Position numbers and translations under genes: made by a program
Shown: positions 16,639-24,752 of the stretch, in pieces
How positions within the stretch are numbered: position 1 is the stretch's first letter
Layout of the letters: every line of letters begins with the position of its first letter
Assembly (NCBI RefSeq): GCF_017916505.1
Contig: NZ_JAFMSZ010000006.1
Coordinates: 62,001-126,000, forward strand
Length of the DNA: 64,000 nucleotides
Direction: 5' to 3'
From: Naasia sp. SYSU D00057
GTDB taxonomy: Bacteria > Actinomycetota > Actinomycetes > Actinomycetales > Microbacteriaceae
The notes under the pieces: model-generated
What the model saw: the letters and a program-made list of their open reading frames with translations, nothing else
Databases searched by the model: none
What the model was told of the DNA's origin: nothing

Positions 16639-17229
16639 CTACAGCACCTTCTTGCGCGAGCTGATCTGCCCCGTGTCGAAGCCGAGCAGGTGGAGGCCGC
16701 CGGAGAAGCGGGCGTGCTCCACCTTGATGCAGCGGTCCATCACCACGGTGAGGCCCTTGCTCTCTCCGTAGACGGCGGCGTCCTGGTTCCAGATGCCGAG
16801 CTGCACCCACACCGTCTTCGCTCCGATGGCGAGCGCGTCGTCGATGACGGACGGGATGTCGCTCGCCTTGCGGAACACGTCGACGATGTCGGGCACCTCG
16901 GGCAGCGACTGCAGGTCCGGGTAGGCCTTCTGGCCGAGGATCTCGGTCGCGTTCGGGTTCACGAAGTAGACCCGGTAGTCGCTCGACTGCAGCAGGTAGG
17001 TGCCGACGAAGTAGCTGGAGCGCGACGGGTTCGGGGACGCGCCGACGATCGCGATCGACTCGGCGCGGCGGAGGATGCCGAGCCGCTCCTTCGCCGACGG
17101 GCCCACCCAGGTCCGCTGCGATCGCAGCAGCTTGGCGAGCGGGGAGCTCGCCGGGATGTCGCAGGTCAGCCCGTTCGCGAGCTGGCCGGTGACGACCTCC
17201 TGCTGGGGAGTGGTGTCCGTGAGCGTCAT
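16639..17229 (-). CDS. CoA-binding domain protein (YccU-like)
   Basis: 196 residues with a Rossmann CoA-binding domain (about 55-180): ESIAIVGASPNPSRSSYFVG (nucleotide loop), YRVYFVNPNATEILGQKAYPDL and KTVWVQLGIWNQDAAVYGES. Members bind CoA or acyl-CoA without a proven reaction. ATGA overlap (17226-17229) couples it to the O-acetylhomoserine sulfhydrylase gene upstream; this pairing suggests a link to sulfur or methionine metabolism but does not prove one. Confidence 0.85.
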   Translation of the reverse strand: MTLTDTTPQQEVVTGQLANGLTCDIPASSPLAKLLRSQRTWVGPSAKERLGILRRAESIAIVGASPNPSRSSYFVGTYLLQSSDYRVYFVNPNATEILGQKAYPDLQSLPEVPDIVDVFRKASDIPSVIDDALAIGAKTVWVQLGIWNQDAAVYGESKGLTVVMDRCIKVEHARFSGGLHLLGFDTGQISSRKKVL

Positions 17230-18521
17230 GCCTCCGCCTTCCCGGCCGCGCCGAGCGCCTGATCGATGTCGTACAGGATGTCATCCGCATCCTCGATGCC
17301 CACAGAGATCCGCACGAGTCCCGGCTCGACGCCCGCCTCGAGCAGCTGCTGCTCGCTCAGCTGCGCGTGCGTGGTCGAGGCGGGGTGGATGACGAGGGTC
17401 TTCGTGTCGCCGATGTTGGCGACGTGGCTCGCGAGGTCGAGGGACTCGATGAACGCCCGGCCGGCGTCGCGGCCGCCCTTGATGCCGAAGCTGAAGACGG
17501 ACCCGGGACCCTTCGGCAGGTACTTCCGCGCCCGCTCGTGATGGGGGTGGGTCGGCAGTCCCGCCCAGTTGACGTACTCGATGCGGTCGTCGGCGGCGAG
17601 GGCCTCCGCGACGGTGCGGGCGTTGTCGACGTGCGCCTGCAGCCGGAACGGCAGCGTCTCGACGCCCTGGGCGAGCAGGAACGCCGAGTGCGGCGCGAGG
17701 GCGGGGCCGATGTCGCGCAGCTGCTCGGCGCGCAGCCGGGTGAGGAAGGCGTACTCGCCGAAGTTCCCGTGCCAATTGAGGCCGCCGTAGTGCGGCACGG
17801 GCTGGTCGAAGAGGGGGAAGCGCCCGCTCTCCCAGGGGAAGCGCCCGCTCTCGACGACGACGCCGCCGAGGGTGGTGCCGTGGCCGCCGAGGAACTTGGT
17901 CGCGGAGTGGATGACGACGTCGGCGCCCCACTCGATCGGGCGGTTGAGGTAGGGCGTCGCGATCGTGGAGTCGACGATGAGCGGGATGCCGGCGGTGTGC
18001 GCGACGTCGGCGAGGCCCTCGAGGTCGGCGATGTCGCCGGACGGGTTCGACACCGTCTCGACGAACAGGAGCTTCGTCTCGGGCCGGATCGCGGCGGCGT
18101 AGTCGGCGGGGTCGCTGCTGCGTACGAACGTGGTGTCGATGCCGAAGCGGCGCAGCGTGACGTCGAGCTGGGTGACGGATCCGCCGTAGAGGGAGGCGCT
18201 CGCGACGATGTGGTCCCCGGCGCCGGCGAGCGAGGCGAAGGTGATGTACTGCGCCGACAGGCCGCTCGCCGTGGCGACGGCGCCGAGCCCGCCCTCGAGG
18301 GAGGCGATGCGCTCCTCGAAGCTCGCGACCGTGGGGTTCGCGAGGCGGCTGTAGATGTTGCCGTACTTCTGCAGCGCGAACCGGGCCGCGGCGTCCGACG
18401 TGTCGTCGAAGACGAAGGCGCTCGACTGGTAGATGGGCAGGGCCCGTGCGCCGGTGGTCGCATCCGGGATGTTCCCGGCATGGATGGCGCGCGTGCGGAA
18501 CCCGTATTCGCGATCGGTCAT
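17226..18521 (-). CDS. metY: O-acetylhomoserine sulfhydrylase, Cys/Met PLP-dependent family
   Basis: 431 residues. It converts O-acetylhomoserine and sulfide to homocysteine in methionine synthesis. The PLP lysine is K209 in SATKFLGGHGTT; GLSAQYITF and SRLANPTVASFEERIASLE are typical of the gamma-family. ATG at 18521 is chosen because TACCGT (complement of 18528-18533) lies six bases before it, giving a leaderless start; a 17-residue longer frame has no support. Near residue 217 the segment ESGRFPWESGRFP repeats a six-residue unit. The CoA-binding protein gene is coupled downstream. No SAM-type riboswitch leader is possible with so short a 5' end. Confidence 0.9.
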   Translation of the reverse strand: MTDREYGFRTRAIHAGNIPDATTGARALPIYQSSAFVFDDTSDAAARFALQKYGNIYSRLANPTVASFEERIASLEGGLGAVATASGLSAQYITFASLAGAGDHIVASASLYGGSVTQLDVTLRRFGIDTTFVRSSDPADYAAAIRPETKLLFVETVSNPSGDIADLEGLADVAHTAGIPLIVDSTIATPYLNRPIEWGADVVIHSATKFLGGHGTTLGGVVVESGRFPWESGRFPLFDQPVPHYGGLNWHGNFGEYAFLTRLRAEQLRDIGPALAPHSAFLLAQGVETLPFRLQAHVDNARTVAEALAADDRIEYVNWAGLPTHPHHERARKYLPKGPGSVFSFGIKGGRDAGRAFIESLDLASHVANIGDTKTLVIHPASTTHAQLSEQQLLEAGVEPGLVRISVGIEDADDILYDIDQALGAAGKAEA

Positions 18522-18527
18522 GGCCGC

Positions 18528-18533
18528 ACGGTA
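18528..18533 (-). promoter_or_regulatory. -10 hexamer TACCGT of the metY promoter
   Basis: On the minus strand TACCGT ends six bases before the ATG at 18521, consistent with leaderless transcription. Confidence 0.45.
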
Positions 18534-18644
18534 GCCGACCGCGGCGAGGCCTCGCGGGCGCGGACGCCACACAAGGTAACGCCCGCCCGGGCCCGCGTCG
18601 AGGAGAGCTGAGCCCGCTCGACGTCGCCGCAGTAGCGTGGCGGG

Positions 18645-18953
18645 GTGCCCGAGCCGCTGACCTACGAGTTCACGGCGACGCTGTGGCCCTGGGAGGTGCG
18701 GCGCGACCTCTGGACCCTCGTCACCGTGCCGCAGGAGGCGTCCGAGGAGATCGCCGAGTTCGCCGACGGACCTCGCCGCGGGTTCGGGGCGGTGCGCGTC
18801 CGCGTGCGGATCGGCACTGCGGCGTGGAGGACGTCCGTCTTTCCGCAGAGCACTGGCGGCCCCTACGTGCTGCCGGTCAAGCGGGCGGTGCGGGAGGCGA
18901 ACGGCGTCGACGTCGGCGACGAGGTGACGGTGTCGCTCGAGGTGCTGCCCTGA
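18645..18953 (+). CDS. DUF1905 domain protein
   Basis: 102 residues, nearly all one DUF1905 small beta-barrel: YEFTATLWPWE, FGAVRVRVRIGTAAWRTSVFPQ, GPYVLPVKRAVREANGVDVGDEVTVSLEV. Function of the family is unknown. GTG is the start because TAGCGT (18633-18638) ends exactly six bases upstream and no ribosome site is present. It stands alone, converging with the DUF7882-type gene 16 bases downstream. Confidence 0.85.
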   Translation: MPEPLTYEFTATLWPWEVRRDLWTLVTVPQEASEEIAEFADGPRRGFGAVRVRVRIGTAAWRTSVFPQSTGGPYVLPVKRAVREANGVDVGDEVTVSLEVLP

Positions 18954-18969
18954 GCGGGGGCGGGCCGGC

Positions 18970-19314
18970 TCAGCTGGCCCCGGCGGGCGCGCGCCCCTCA
19001 GCCGGTTCCGGCAGGGCGGAGAGTCCCTCGGCGCGGTAGGTGGCCTGCATCAGCTGCTCGAGCCACACCCGGTTGAGCGGAATGTCCTGCCGGGGACCGT
19101 CGTAGCGGAAGTAGAGCTGGCTGCCCGGCGAGATCCACACGGAGCCGTGCTCGGCTTCGAGCTCGGTGTCGCCGTCCACGCCGGGCTCCTGGTCCCAGTT
19201 GAAGGCGAACGCCTCGGCGCGACGCAGCTTCTGCATGATGACCACCTGCAGGTGGCGCAGAACGCGGTCCTCGATGGCGACCGCCGGAGCGACACCGTAG
19301 ATCAACGAGCCCAC
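18970..19314 (-). CDS. DUF7882-type small protein
   Basis: 114 residues beginning GSLIYG, followed by EDRVLRHLQVVIMQKLRRAEAFAFNW, a serine/glycine strand region (GSVWISPGSQLYFRY) and NRVWLEQLM. This matches the small protein family often mislabelled ATP-dependent DNA ligase in Microbacteriaceae; it has no ligase motif. The GTG start has a strong AGGAGG four bases upstream. Function unknown. The next minus-strand gene upstream is another small lineage protein, with a gap of about 70 bases. Confidence 0.75.
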   Translation of the reverse strand: MGSLIYGVAPAVAIEDRVLRHLQVVIMQKLRRAEAFAFNWDQEPGVDGDTELEAEHGSVWISPGSQLYFRYDGPRQDIPLNRVWLEQLMQATYRAEGLSALPEPAEGRAPAGAS

Positions 19315-19384
19315 TCGCCCTCCTATCCCGCATCAAGGGTAGTGCGACGGCGGAGGCACGCGAACGCGCGGGGTCGGCGACCGC

Positions 19385-19726
19385 CTACAGGTAGTCCGGG
19401 TCGAGCGAGGTGCCCGGGTCGACCGAGCCCTCCGCCACCACGGGGCCCGCCGGCCGGAGTGCGGCGATGCGCGCGTCGAGGTCGGCGACGACCTCCGCCT
19501 CGTCCGGGAGGTCGGCCTCCCGGTGCCTCATCTCCACCGCGGTGATCTGGCTCGCCGGGCCGATCAGCACCTCGACGCGGAAGATCGATCCGTCCTCGTC
19601 CACAGCGGGAAGACTCACCACGTCGTCGGTGGCCTGGCGGCCCATCAGCTTGGCGTACTGGAGGACGCGCTCGGCGATCGCGTCGCTCGTGACGAAATGC
19701 TCATCGGCGTAAGAGATCTTCCTCAT
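19385..19726 (-). CDS. Small hypothetical protein upstream of DUF7882-type gene
   Basis: 113 residues (MRKISYADEHFVTSDAIAERVLQYAKLMGR ...), with a predicted N-terminal helix (about 12-30) and a strand region SIFRVEVLIGPASQITAVEM. I do not recognise a domain with a known function. ATG at 19726 is used; GTG at 19729 is about equally possible because GGAAG lies eight bases before it, while a TTG at 19735 is too close. Same strand and order as the DUF7882-type gene, so co-expression is plausible. Confidence 0.65.
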   Translation of the reverse strand: MRKISYADEHFVTSDAIAERVLQYAKLMGRQATDDVVSLPAVDEDGSIFRVEVLIGPASQITAVEMRHREADLPDEAEVVADLDARIAALRPAGPVVAEGSVDPGTSLDPDYL

Positions 19727-19815
19727 CACGGTCAACGCTTCCAGGCCGAGCGGGGGCGGGCAAAGGGTTGCCCCCTTCCGCTCCGTGAGGTAGCCGCCGC
19801 GGCGATTCCCGTGCC

Positions 19816-21243
19816 TCAGCGCAGCGGACGCGGCGCCTGCAGGTCGCCGAGCCCGGACAGTCCGGGACCGGTGAGCGGCGCCGGCGACCAGCGGAGTGCC
19901 GCCCTCCGCGTCGCCGGGTCGAGGTCGAGCTCGAGGCGGTGCGGGGTCTCCAGGAAGAGGACGGAGAGCCGCAGCCGCCCCTCCTGCCGATCGACCGCGA
20001 CGGCGATGGGCGGGCGGCCCTCGCCCTCGCCGACGGTCCAGGAGCCGGGGGCGAACCCGGCCTCGGCGGGGACCCCGTCGGCGCCGGTGAGTCGCACCCG
20101 AAGGCCGTCGGCGCCGCCGAGCACCTCGACCCGCTCGAGTCCGGGGCCGCTCGGTGGCCGCGACGGCGTGTACGAGCCGGTGGGGTCCACGCCTTCCGGA
20201 GCCTCCGTCGGGCTCCCGGGGATGGGCAGCGCGAGGCGTTCGAGCCGCTCCGCGAGGGCCGCGTCAGAGGCCGGGTCCCCGGCGCCGTCCGCCATCGCGG
20301 GCAGCAGGTGCTCCCATGCGGCGTCGAGCACCGCCTGCATGTCCTCGGTCGCGAGCGTCGCGGCCAGCACCGCGTCCTGCTCGGGCAGGATCACGCAGAA
20401 CTGGCCGAAGGCGCCGTCCCCGCGGTAGCCGTGGCGGGCGTGCCACACCTGGAAGCCGTAGCCCTGACGCCAGTCGACGTTGCCCTCGTCCGGAGTGCCG
20501 ATCCAGCGCGTCGACACCTGCTCGGCCCAGCCGTCGGGCAGCAGCCGAGCGCCCTGCCATTCGCCGCGGTCGAGGTGGAGCTGCCCGAGCTTCGCGATCG
20601 ACTCAGTGGTGGCGAACAGGCCGCTGAAGCCGAGCGAGCGGCCCGGCGGGTAGGACTCCCAGCCGACGGGCGGGATGCCGAGCGGATCGAAGAGCCGGGG
20701 CCGCAGGTAGTCGACGAGGTCGACGCCGGCCCGCCGCTGGAGAATCGCCGCGACCGTGTAGGTGCAGGGCTGGTTGTAGGCGAACACCGTGCCCGGCTCC
20801 CGCTCCGGCTCGTGCAGGAGGAACCCGCGGATCGGCTCCTCGGCGTCGGTGTCCACCGCCGCTCCGAGCATCTCCTGGGTGTGACCGCTCGCCATCGCGG
20901 CGAGGTGCCGGACGAGGATGGAGCGCGCGCGAGGGGTGCGGATGTCGTCCGCGAACTCGGGGAACGCGTCGACGACCGGCTCGTCGAGGTCGACGAGGCC
21001 CTCGTCCACCGCGAAGCCGAGCGCCGTGGCGGTGAACGTCTTGCTGAGGGAGTAGAGCAGGTGCAGCCGGTCCGGCGTGAACGGCGCCCACCAGCCGGCC
21101 GCGACCACCGATCCGTGACGCAGCAGCATGACGCTGTGCGGCTCGATCCTCGGGTGCTCCTCGAGCGCGTCGAGGAACCGCTCGATGCCGCGGGCGTCGA
21201 CGCCCTGGCTGCTCGGCGGGGAGGAGGGCAGCGACGTCGTCAT
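19816..21243 (-). CDS. Serine hydrolase, beta-lactamase/class C-like family
   Basis: 475 residues. The catalytic serine lies in SLSK (SxxK, about residue 68) inside LLYSLSKTFTATALG; YNQP is the YxN element; a C-terminal beta-rich domain (about 340-470) follows. No signal peptide is seen, so it is probably cytosolic; esterase, D-aminopeptidase-like or amidase activity is possible, and antibiotic resistance should not be assumed. TAGCGT (complement of 21251-21256) lies seven bases before the ATG, a leaderless promoter. A long inverted repeat at 21269-21300 overlaps its -35 position. Confidence 0.85.
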   Translation of the reverse strand: MTTSLPSSPPSSQGVDARGIERFLDALEEHPRIEPHSVMLLRHGSVVAAGWWAPFTPDRLHLLYSLSKTFTATALGFAVDEGLVDLDEPVVDAFPEFADDIRTPRARSILVRHLAAMASGHTQEMLGAAVDTDAEEPIRGFLLHEPEREPGTVFAYNQPCTYTVAAILQRRAGVDLVDYLRPRLFDPLGIPPVGWESYPPGRSLGFSGLFATTESIAKLGQLHLDRGEWQGARLLPDGWAEQVSTRWIGTPDEGNVDWRQGYGFQVWHARHGYRGDGAFGQFCVILPEQDAVLAATLATEDMQAVLDAAWEHLLPAMADGAGDPASDAALAERLERLALPIPGSPTEAPEGVDPTGSYTPSRPPSGPGLERVEVLGGADGLRVRLTGADGVPAEAGFAPGSWTVGEGEGRPPIAVAVDRQEGRLRLSVLFLETPHRLELDLDPATRRAALRWSPAPLTGPGLSGLGDLQAPRPLR

Positions 21244-21268
21244 CCCCCCGACGCTAATCGAACGCGGG

Positions 21269-21300
21269 GACCCCGGTCGGCGGGATCGCCGACCGGAGTC
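21269..21300. promoter_or_regulatory. Long inverted repeat in divergent promoter region
   Basis: CCGGTCGGCG (21273-21282), loop GGAT, exact complement (21287-21296); with one mismatch the arms extend to 14 bp. It lies between divergent promoters, about 13-44 bp upstream of the serine-hydrolase -10 element, so a DNA-binding site is more likely than a terminator. Confidence 0.4.
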
Positions 21301-21341
21301 GCGGGTCTCCGCGGGTGCCCCGCGTCCCGCAGGATGGAGGG

Positions 21342-22004
21342 ATGCGTCTCCTCCTCATCCGGCACGGCCAGATCCAGTCCAACGTCGACGGCGTGCTCGA
21401 CAGCGCCGTGCCCGGGCCTGCCCTGACCGAGGTCGGGCGGGAGCAGGCGGAGGTGCTGCCCGAGGCGCTCGACGGGGAGCTGATCGGCTCCATCTGGGTC
21501 TCGAACCTGCTGAGGACCCAGCAGACGGCCGCGCCGCTCGCCCGCCGGCTCGGCATCGAGCCGATCGAGCGGGACGGGGTCCGCGAGATCTTCGCCGGCG
21601 AGTACGAGGGGTCGGCGGCCCGCGAGGACGTGCACCGCTACGTCGAGTCGGTGCTCGCGTGGGCGGGCGGCGACCTCGACGTCCGCATCCCCGGCAGCGA
21701 GAACGGCCACGAGTTCTTCGCGCGCTACGACGCGGTGGTCGAGGAGGCGGTGACCGCGGCCCGGGAGGACGGCTACGAGACCGTTGCGATCGTCAGCCAC
21801 GGCGCCGCCATCCGCTGCTGGTCGTCGGCGCGCACCGACAACCTGGGCGTCGAGGCGGTGAGCCACCTGTGGCTCGACAACACGGGCGTCGCCGTGCTCG
21901 AGGAGACCGGGACGGGCTGGACCTGCCGCAGCTGGATGGGCAACCCGATCACCGGCGTCGGGGCCGAGGCGCCCGCGGGTCCGACCGGCGAGCCGCTCGA
22001 GTAG
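21342..22004 (+). CDS. Histidine phosphatase family (phosphoglycerate mutase-like) protein
   Basis: 220 residues. Catalytic LIRHGQIQSN at residues 4-13 with the RHG phosphohistidine motif, TQQTAAPLARRL, EIFAGEYEG acid segment, and VAIVSHGAAIRCW with the second catalytic His. Cytosolic phosphomonoesterase or mutase; substrate unknown. CAGGAT ends six bases before the ATG, matching the leaderless pattern, although GGAGGG is also adjacent. It converges with the iron-transport ATPase gene 3 bases on. Confidence 0.88.
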   Translation: MRLLLIRHGQIQSNVDGVLDSAVPGPALTEVGREQAEVLPEALDGELIGSIWVSNLLRTQQTAAPLARRLGIEPIERDGVREIFAGEYEGSAAREDVHRYVESVLAWAGGDLDVRIPGSENGHEFFARYDAVVEEAVTAAREDGYETVAIVSHGAAIRCWSSARTDNLGVEAVSHLWLDNTGVAVLEETGTGWTCRSWMGNPITGVGAEAPAGPTGEPLE

Positions 22005-22007
22005 AGC

Positions 22008-22766
22008 TCAGCGGTAGTAGAGCCCCATCCGCATCCCGCCGACCAGCTCGACCGGCACGTCGAGGTCGTAGACCTCGCGCAGCACGCCCGGCGTGACGAC
22101 CTCCTCCGGGGTGCCCGCGGCGAGCACGCGCCCGTCCTTCAGGGCGACGATCCGGTCGGAGTGCGCGGACGCGAAGTTGAGGTCGTGCAGCACGACGACG
22201 ACGCGGCGGTCGAGCTCGTCGGCGGCGCGGCGCAGCAGCCGCATCATCTCGACGCTGTGCCGCAGGTCGAGGTTGTTGAGCGGCTCGTCGAGGAGCACGT
22301 ACTTGGTGTCCTGGGCGAGCACCATGGCGATGAACGCGCGCTGCCGCTGGCCTCCCGACAGCTCGTCGAGGAACCGGCCGGCGAGCGGGACGAGGTCGAG
22401 GTACTCGAGGCTCTCCTCGACCCGGGCGCGGTCCGCGGCCGTGAGCCTGCCGCGGGAGTGCGGGAAGCGGCCGAACGAGGCCAGCTCACGCACGGTGACC
22501 CGCGCGACGAGGGAGTTCTCCTGCCGCAGCGTCGCGAGGAGGCGCGCGAGGACCGGGCCGGGAGTCGTGCGGACGTCGTGGTCGTCGACGGTGATGCGGC
22601 CCGCGTCCGGCGTCAGCAGGCGGGCGATCATCGACAGCACCGACGACTTGCCGGCACCGTTCGGCCCGACGAGGGACGTGAGCCCCGGCTCGCCGAGCGT
22701 CAGCGTGAGGTCGTCGACGACCGGCATCGCGCCGTACCGCTTGGTGACCCCCTCGAGCCGGATCAC
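22008..22766 (-). CDS. Iron-siderophore ABC transporter ATP-binding protein
   Basis: 252 residues. Walker A GPNGAGKSS, Q-loop in TLRQENSLVARVTVRELASFGRFP, signature LSGGQRQRA, Walker B YVLLDEP and switch His in VVVLHDLNFA. The ELASFGRFPHSRGR segment is typical of FepC/FecE/YclP iron-chelate ATPases. It starts with GTG in a GTGA overlap with the second permease. Last gene of the four-gene iron import operon. Confidence 0.93.
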   Translation of the reverse strand: MIRLEGVTKRYGAMPVVDDLTLTLGEPGLTSLVGPNGAGKSSVLSMIARLLTPDAGRITVDDHDVRTTPGPVLARLLATLRQENSLVARVTVRELASFGRFPHSRGRLTAADRARVEESLEYLDLVPLAGRFLDELSGGQRQRAFIAMVLAQDTKYVLLDEPLNNLDLRHSVEMMRLLRRAADELDRRVVVVLHDLNFASAHSDRIVALKDGRVLAAGTPEEVVTPGVLREVYDLDVPVELVGGMRMGLYYR

Positions 22767-23764
22767 CGCACGCCTCTCTTGACGAGCAGGAACAGGAACA
22801 CGATCCCTCCCAGGAACTCGATGACGACGCTGAGCGTCGCGGCCAGGTCGAAGACGCGCTCGAGCACGAGCTGGCCGAGGACCAGGCAGATCAGGCCGAG
22901 CAGCGCGGCGCCCGGCAGCAGGTAGGCGTGCCGGTGCGTCGGCAGCACGAGGTACGCGAGGTTCGCGACCAGCAGGCCGAAGAACAGGACGGGGCCGACG
23001 AGCGCCGTCGACACCGCGACGAGTGCCGCGACCATCGCGAGGACGAAGCCCACCTCGCGCCGATGCGAGAGGCCGAGCCCGGTGGCGGTCGCCTCGCCGA
23101 GCGCGAGCACGTCGAGCACCCGCACGCGGCGCGCCGCCAGCACGACCACTGCCGCAGTGACGACGGCGCTCACCGCGAGCAGCTCCTCGTCCGGGGCGTT
23201 GAACGTGGCGAACAGGTCGTCCTGCAGCACCGCGAACGCGGTCGGGTCGAGCATCCGCTGCAGGAGGGACGAGGCGCTGCGGAAGAGGACGCCGAACACG
23301 ACGCCGACGAGCACGAGCAGGTAGAGGCTGTGCGCTGATCGGCCGAGCAGCCAGCGGAAGAGCAGGGTCGCGAACAGGATCATCGCCGCCACCTCGACCA
23401 GCCAGCGCACGCGCGGGTCGACGGCGGAGACCCCGGCGACGCCGAGGAAGAACATCGCGGCGGTGTGCAGCAGCACGTACAGCGAGTCGAAGCCGAGGAT
23501 CGACGGGGTGAGGATCCGGTTCGCGGTGATGGTCTGGAACAGCACCGTGGACACGCCGATCGCCGCGGCGACCACCGCCATCGCGGCGACCTTGCGGAGG
23601 CGGAACGGCACGGCGAACGCCCAGCTGCCCTCGATGCCGACGAGGACGAAGGCGACGACCGCGAGGACGGCCCCCGCGGCGAGGATCCCCAGCACGAGCC
23701 CGGGCCTCCGGGCGACCGGGCGTCCGACGTCGGAGGGCGCCGCCAGACGCGTGTCAGCGGACAT
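22763..23764 (-). CDS. FecCD-type iron-siderophore ABC permease, subunit 2
   Basis: 333 residues with eight to ten hydrophobic segments and FecCD motifs: FRLRKVAAMAVVAAAIGVSTVLFQTITANRILTPSILGFDSLY, and GPVLFFGLLVANLAYLVLPTHRH near the C-terminus. It pairs with the preceding permease to form the cytoplasmic-membrane channel, as in B. subtilis YclN/YclO. Its 5' end overlaps the first permease by 11 bases and its 3' end overlaps the ATPase start (GTGA), so all are co-translated. Confidence 0.92.
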   Translation of the reverse strand: MSADTRLAAPSDVGRPVARRPGLVLGILAAGAVLAVVAFVLVGIEGSWAFAVPFRLRKVAAMAVVAAAIGVSTVLFQTITANRILTPSILGFDSLYVLLHTAAMFFLGVAGVSAVDPRVRWLVEVAAMILFATLLFRWLLGRSAHSLYLLVLVGVVFGVLFRSASSLLQRMLDPTAFAVLQDDLFATFNAPDEELLAVSAVVTAAVVVLAARRVRVLDVLALGEATATGLGLSHRREVGFVLAMVAALVAVSTALVGPVLFFGLLVANLAYLVLPTHRHAYLLPGAALLGLICLVLGQLVLERVFDLAATLSVVIEFLGGIVFLFLLVKRGVR

Positions 23765-24752
23765 CGGGGGACCTCCGCAGCAGGAGGACGAGGAAGATCA
23801 CGGCGCCGAGCACGCCGACGACCGAGCCGAGCGGGATCTCGTAGGGGAACCGGACGACGCGGCCGAGCACATCGCACGCGAGCACGAACGCCGCGCCCAC
23901 GAGCGCGACCACCGGGATTCCTCGGCGGGCGCTGTCGCCGAGCACGAGGCTGACGAGATTCGGCACGACGAGGCCGAGGAACGGGATCACCCCGGAGGTG
24001 ACGACCACGACGGCGCTGACGACCGCCACGACGGTGAGGCCGAACGCGAGCACCCGCCCGTAGGAGAGGCCGAGGCTCGTCGCGTACTCCTCGCCGAGGC
24101 CCGCCACCGTGAAGCGGTCGGCGGCCAGCCAGGCGAGCACGGTCGCCCCGAGCGCGAGCCAGAGCAGCTCGTACCGGCCGGCGAGGATGCCCGAGAAGTC
24201 GCCGGTCATCCACGTCGCCAGCATCTGCATCAGGTCGAGGCGGTAGGCGATGAAGGTGGTCACCGCGCCGACCACGCCGCCGAGCATGATGCCGACGAGC
24301 GGGACCAGCACGAGCGAGCGCAGCGGGATGCGCCGGATCAGCAGCAGGAAGAGGGCCGTCCCGGCGAGCGCGCACACCGCCGCGACGGCCATCTTGCCGA
24401 TGAGCGCCAGTCCGGGAGCGGCGAGAGTGACGAGCAGCAGTCCGAGCGCGGCGAAGTCCATCGTGCCCGCGGTGCTCGGCTCGACGAAGCGGTTGCGCAC
24501 GAGCAGCTGCATGAGCAGGCCGGCGATGGCGAGGGAGGCGCCGGTGAGGATCAGCGCGAGCGTCCGCGGGAGGCGGCTCGCGGAGAGGAGGAGGGCGGCA
24601 CGGTCGCCGCCGTCCTCGGTGAGGGAGCCGACCCCGACGCCGGTGCTGAGCAGGGCGAGGAGGAGCACGCCCGCGAGGGCGAGTGCGAGCGTCGTCGCGT
24701 AGCGCCGGGGGGAGAGGCCGACCGGCGCCTCTCCCGAAGCGATCGCGGTCAG
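23754..24752 (-). CDS. FecCD-type iron-siderophore ABC permease, subunit 1 (probable CTG start)
   Basis: 332 residues if translation begins at a CTG at 24752. FecCD features include SASRLPRTLALILTGASLAIAGLLMQLLVRNRFVEPSTAGTMD, DFSGILAGRYELLW, and GVIPFLGLVVPNLV. No ATG, GTG or TTG exists in frame between the middle of the binding-protein gene (GTG at 24863, 37 codons further up) and a GTG inside the first membrane segment. CTG overlaps the preceding stop as CTGA, mirroring the ATGA/GTGA junctions of this genome, so a CTG start is the simplest reading. The protein identity is firm; the start is not. Confidence 0.85.
   Translation of the reverse strand: MTAIASGEAPVGLSPRRYATTLALALAGVLLLALLSTGVGVGSLTEDGGDRAALLLSASRLPRTLALILTGASLAIAGLLMQLLVRNRFVEPSTAGTMDFAALGLLLVTLAAPGLALIGKMAVAAVCALAGTALFLLLIRRIPLRSLVLVPLVGIMLGGVVGAVTTFIAYRLDLMQMLATWMTGDFSGILAGRYELLWLALGATVLAWLAADRFTVAGLGEEYATSLGLSYGRVLAFGLTVVAVVSAVVVVTSGVIPFLGLVVPNLVSLVLGDSARRGIPVVALVGAAFVLACDVLGRVVRFPYEIPLGSVVGVLGAVIFLVLLLRRSPDVR

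Noticed and set aside
18522-18644. SAM or other riboswitch upstream of metY
   Set aside because: The -10 element lies six bases from the ATG, leaving no leader RNA.
19816-21243. Beta-lactamase resistance gene
   Set aside because: The SxxK and YxN motifs fit the broad serine-hydrolase family; no signal peptide and no resistance context.
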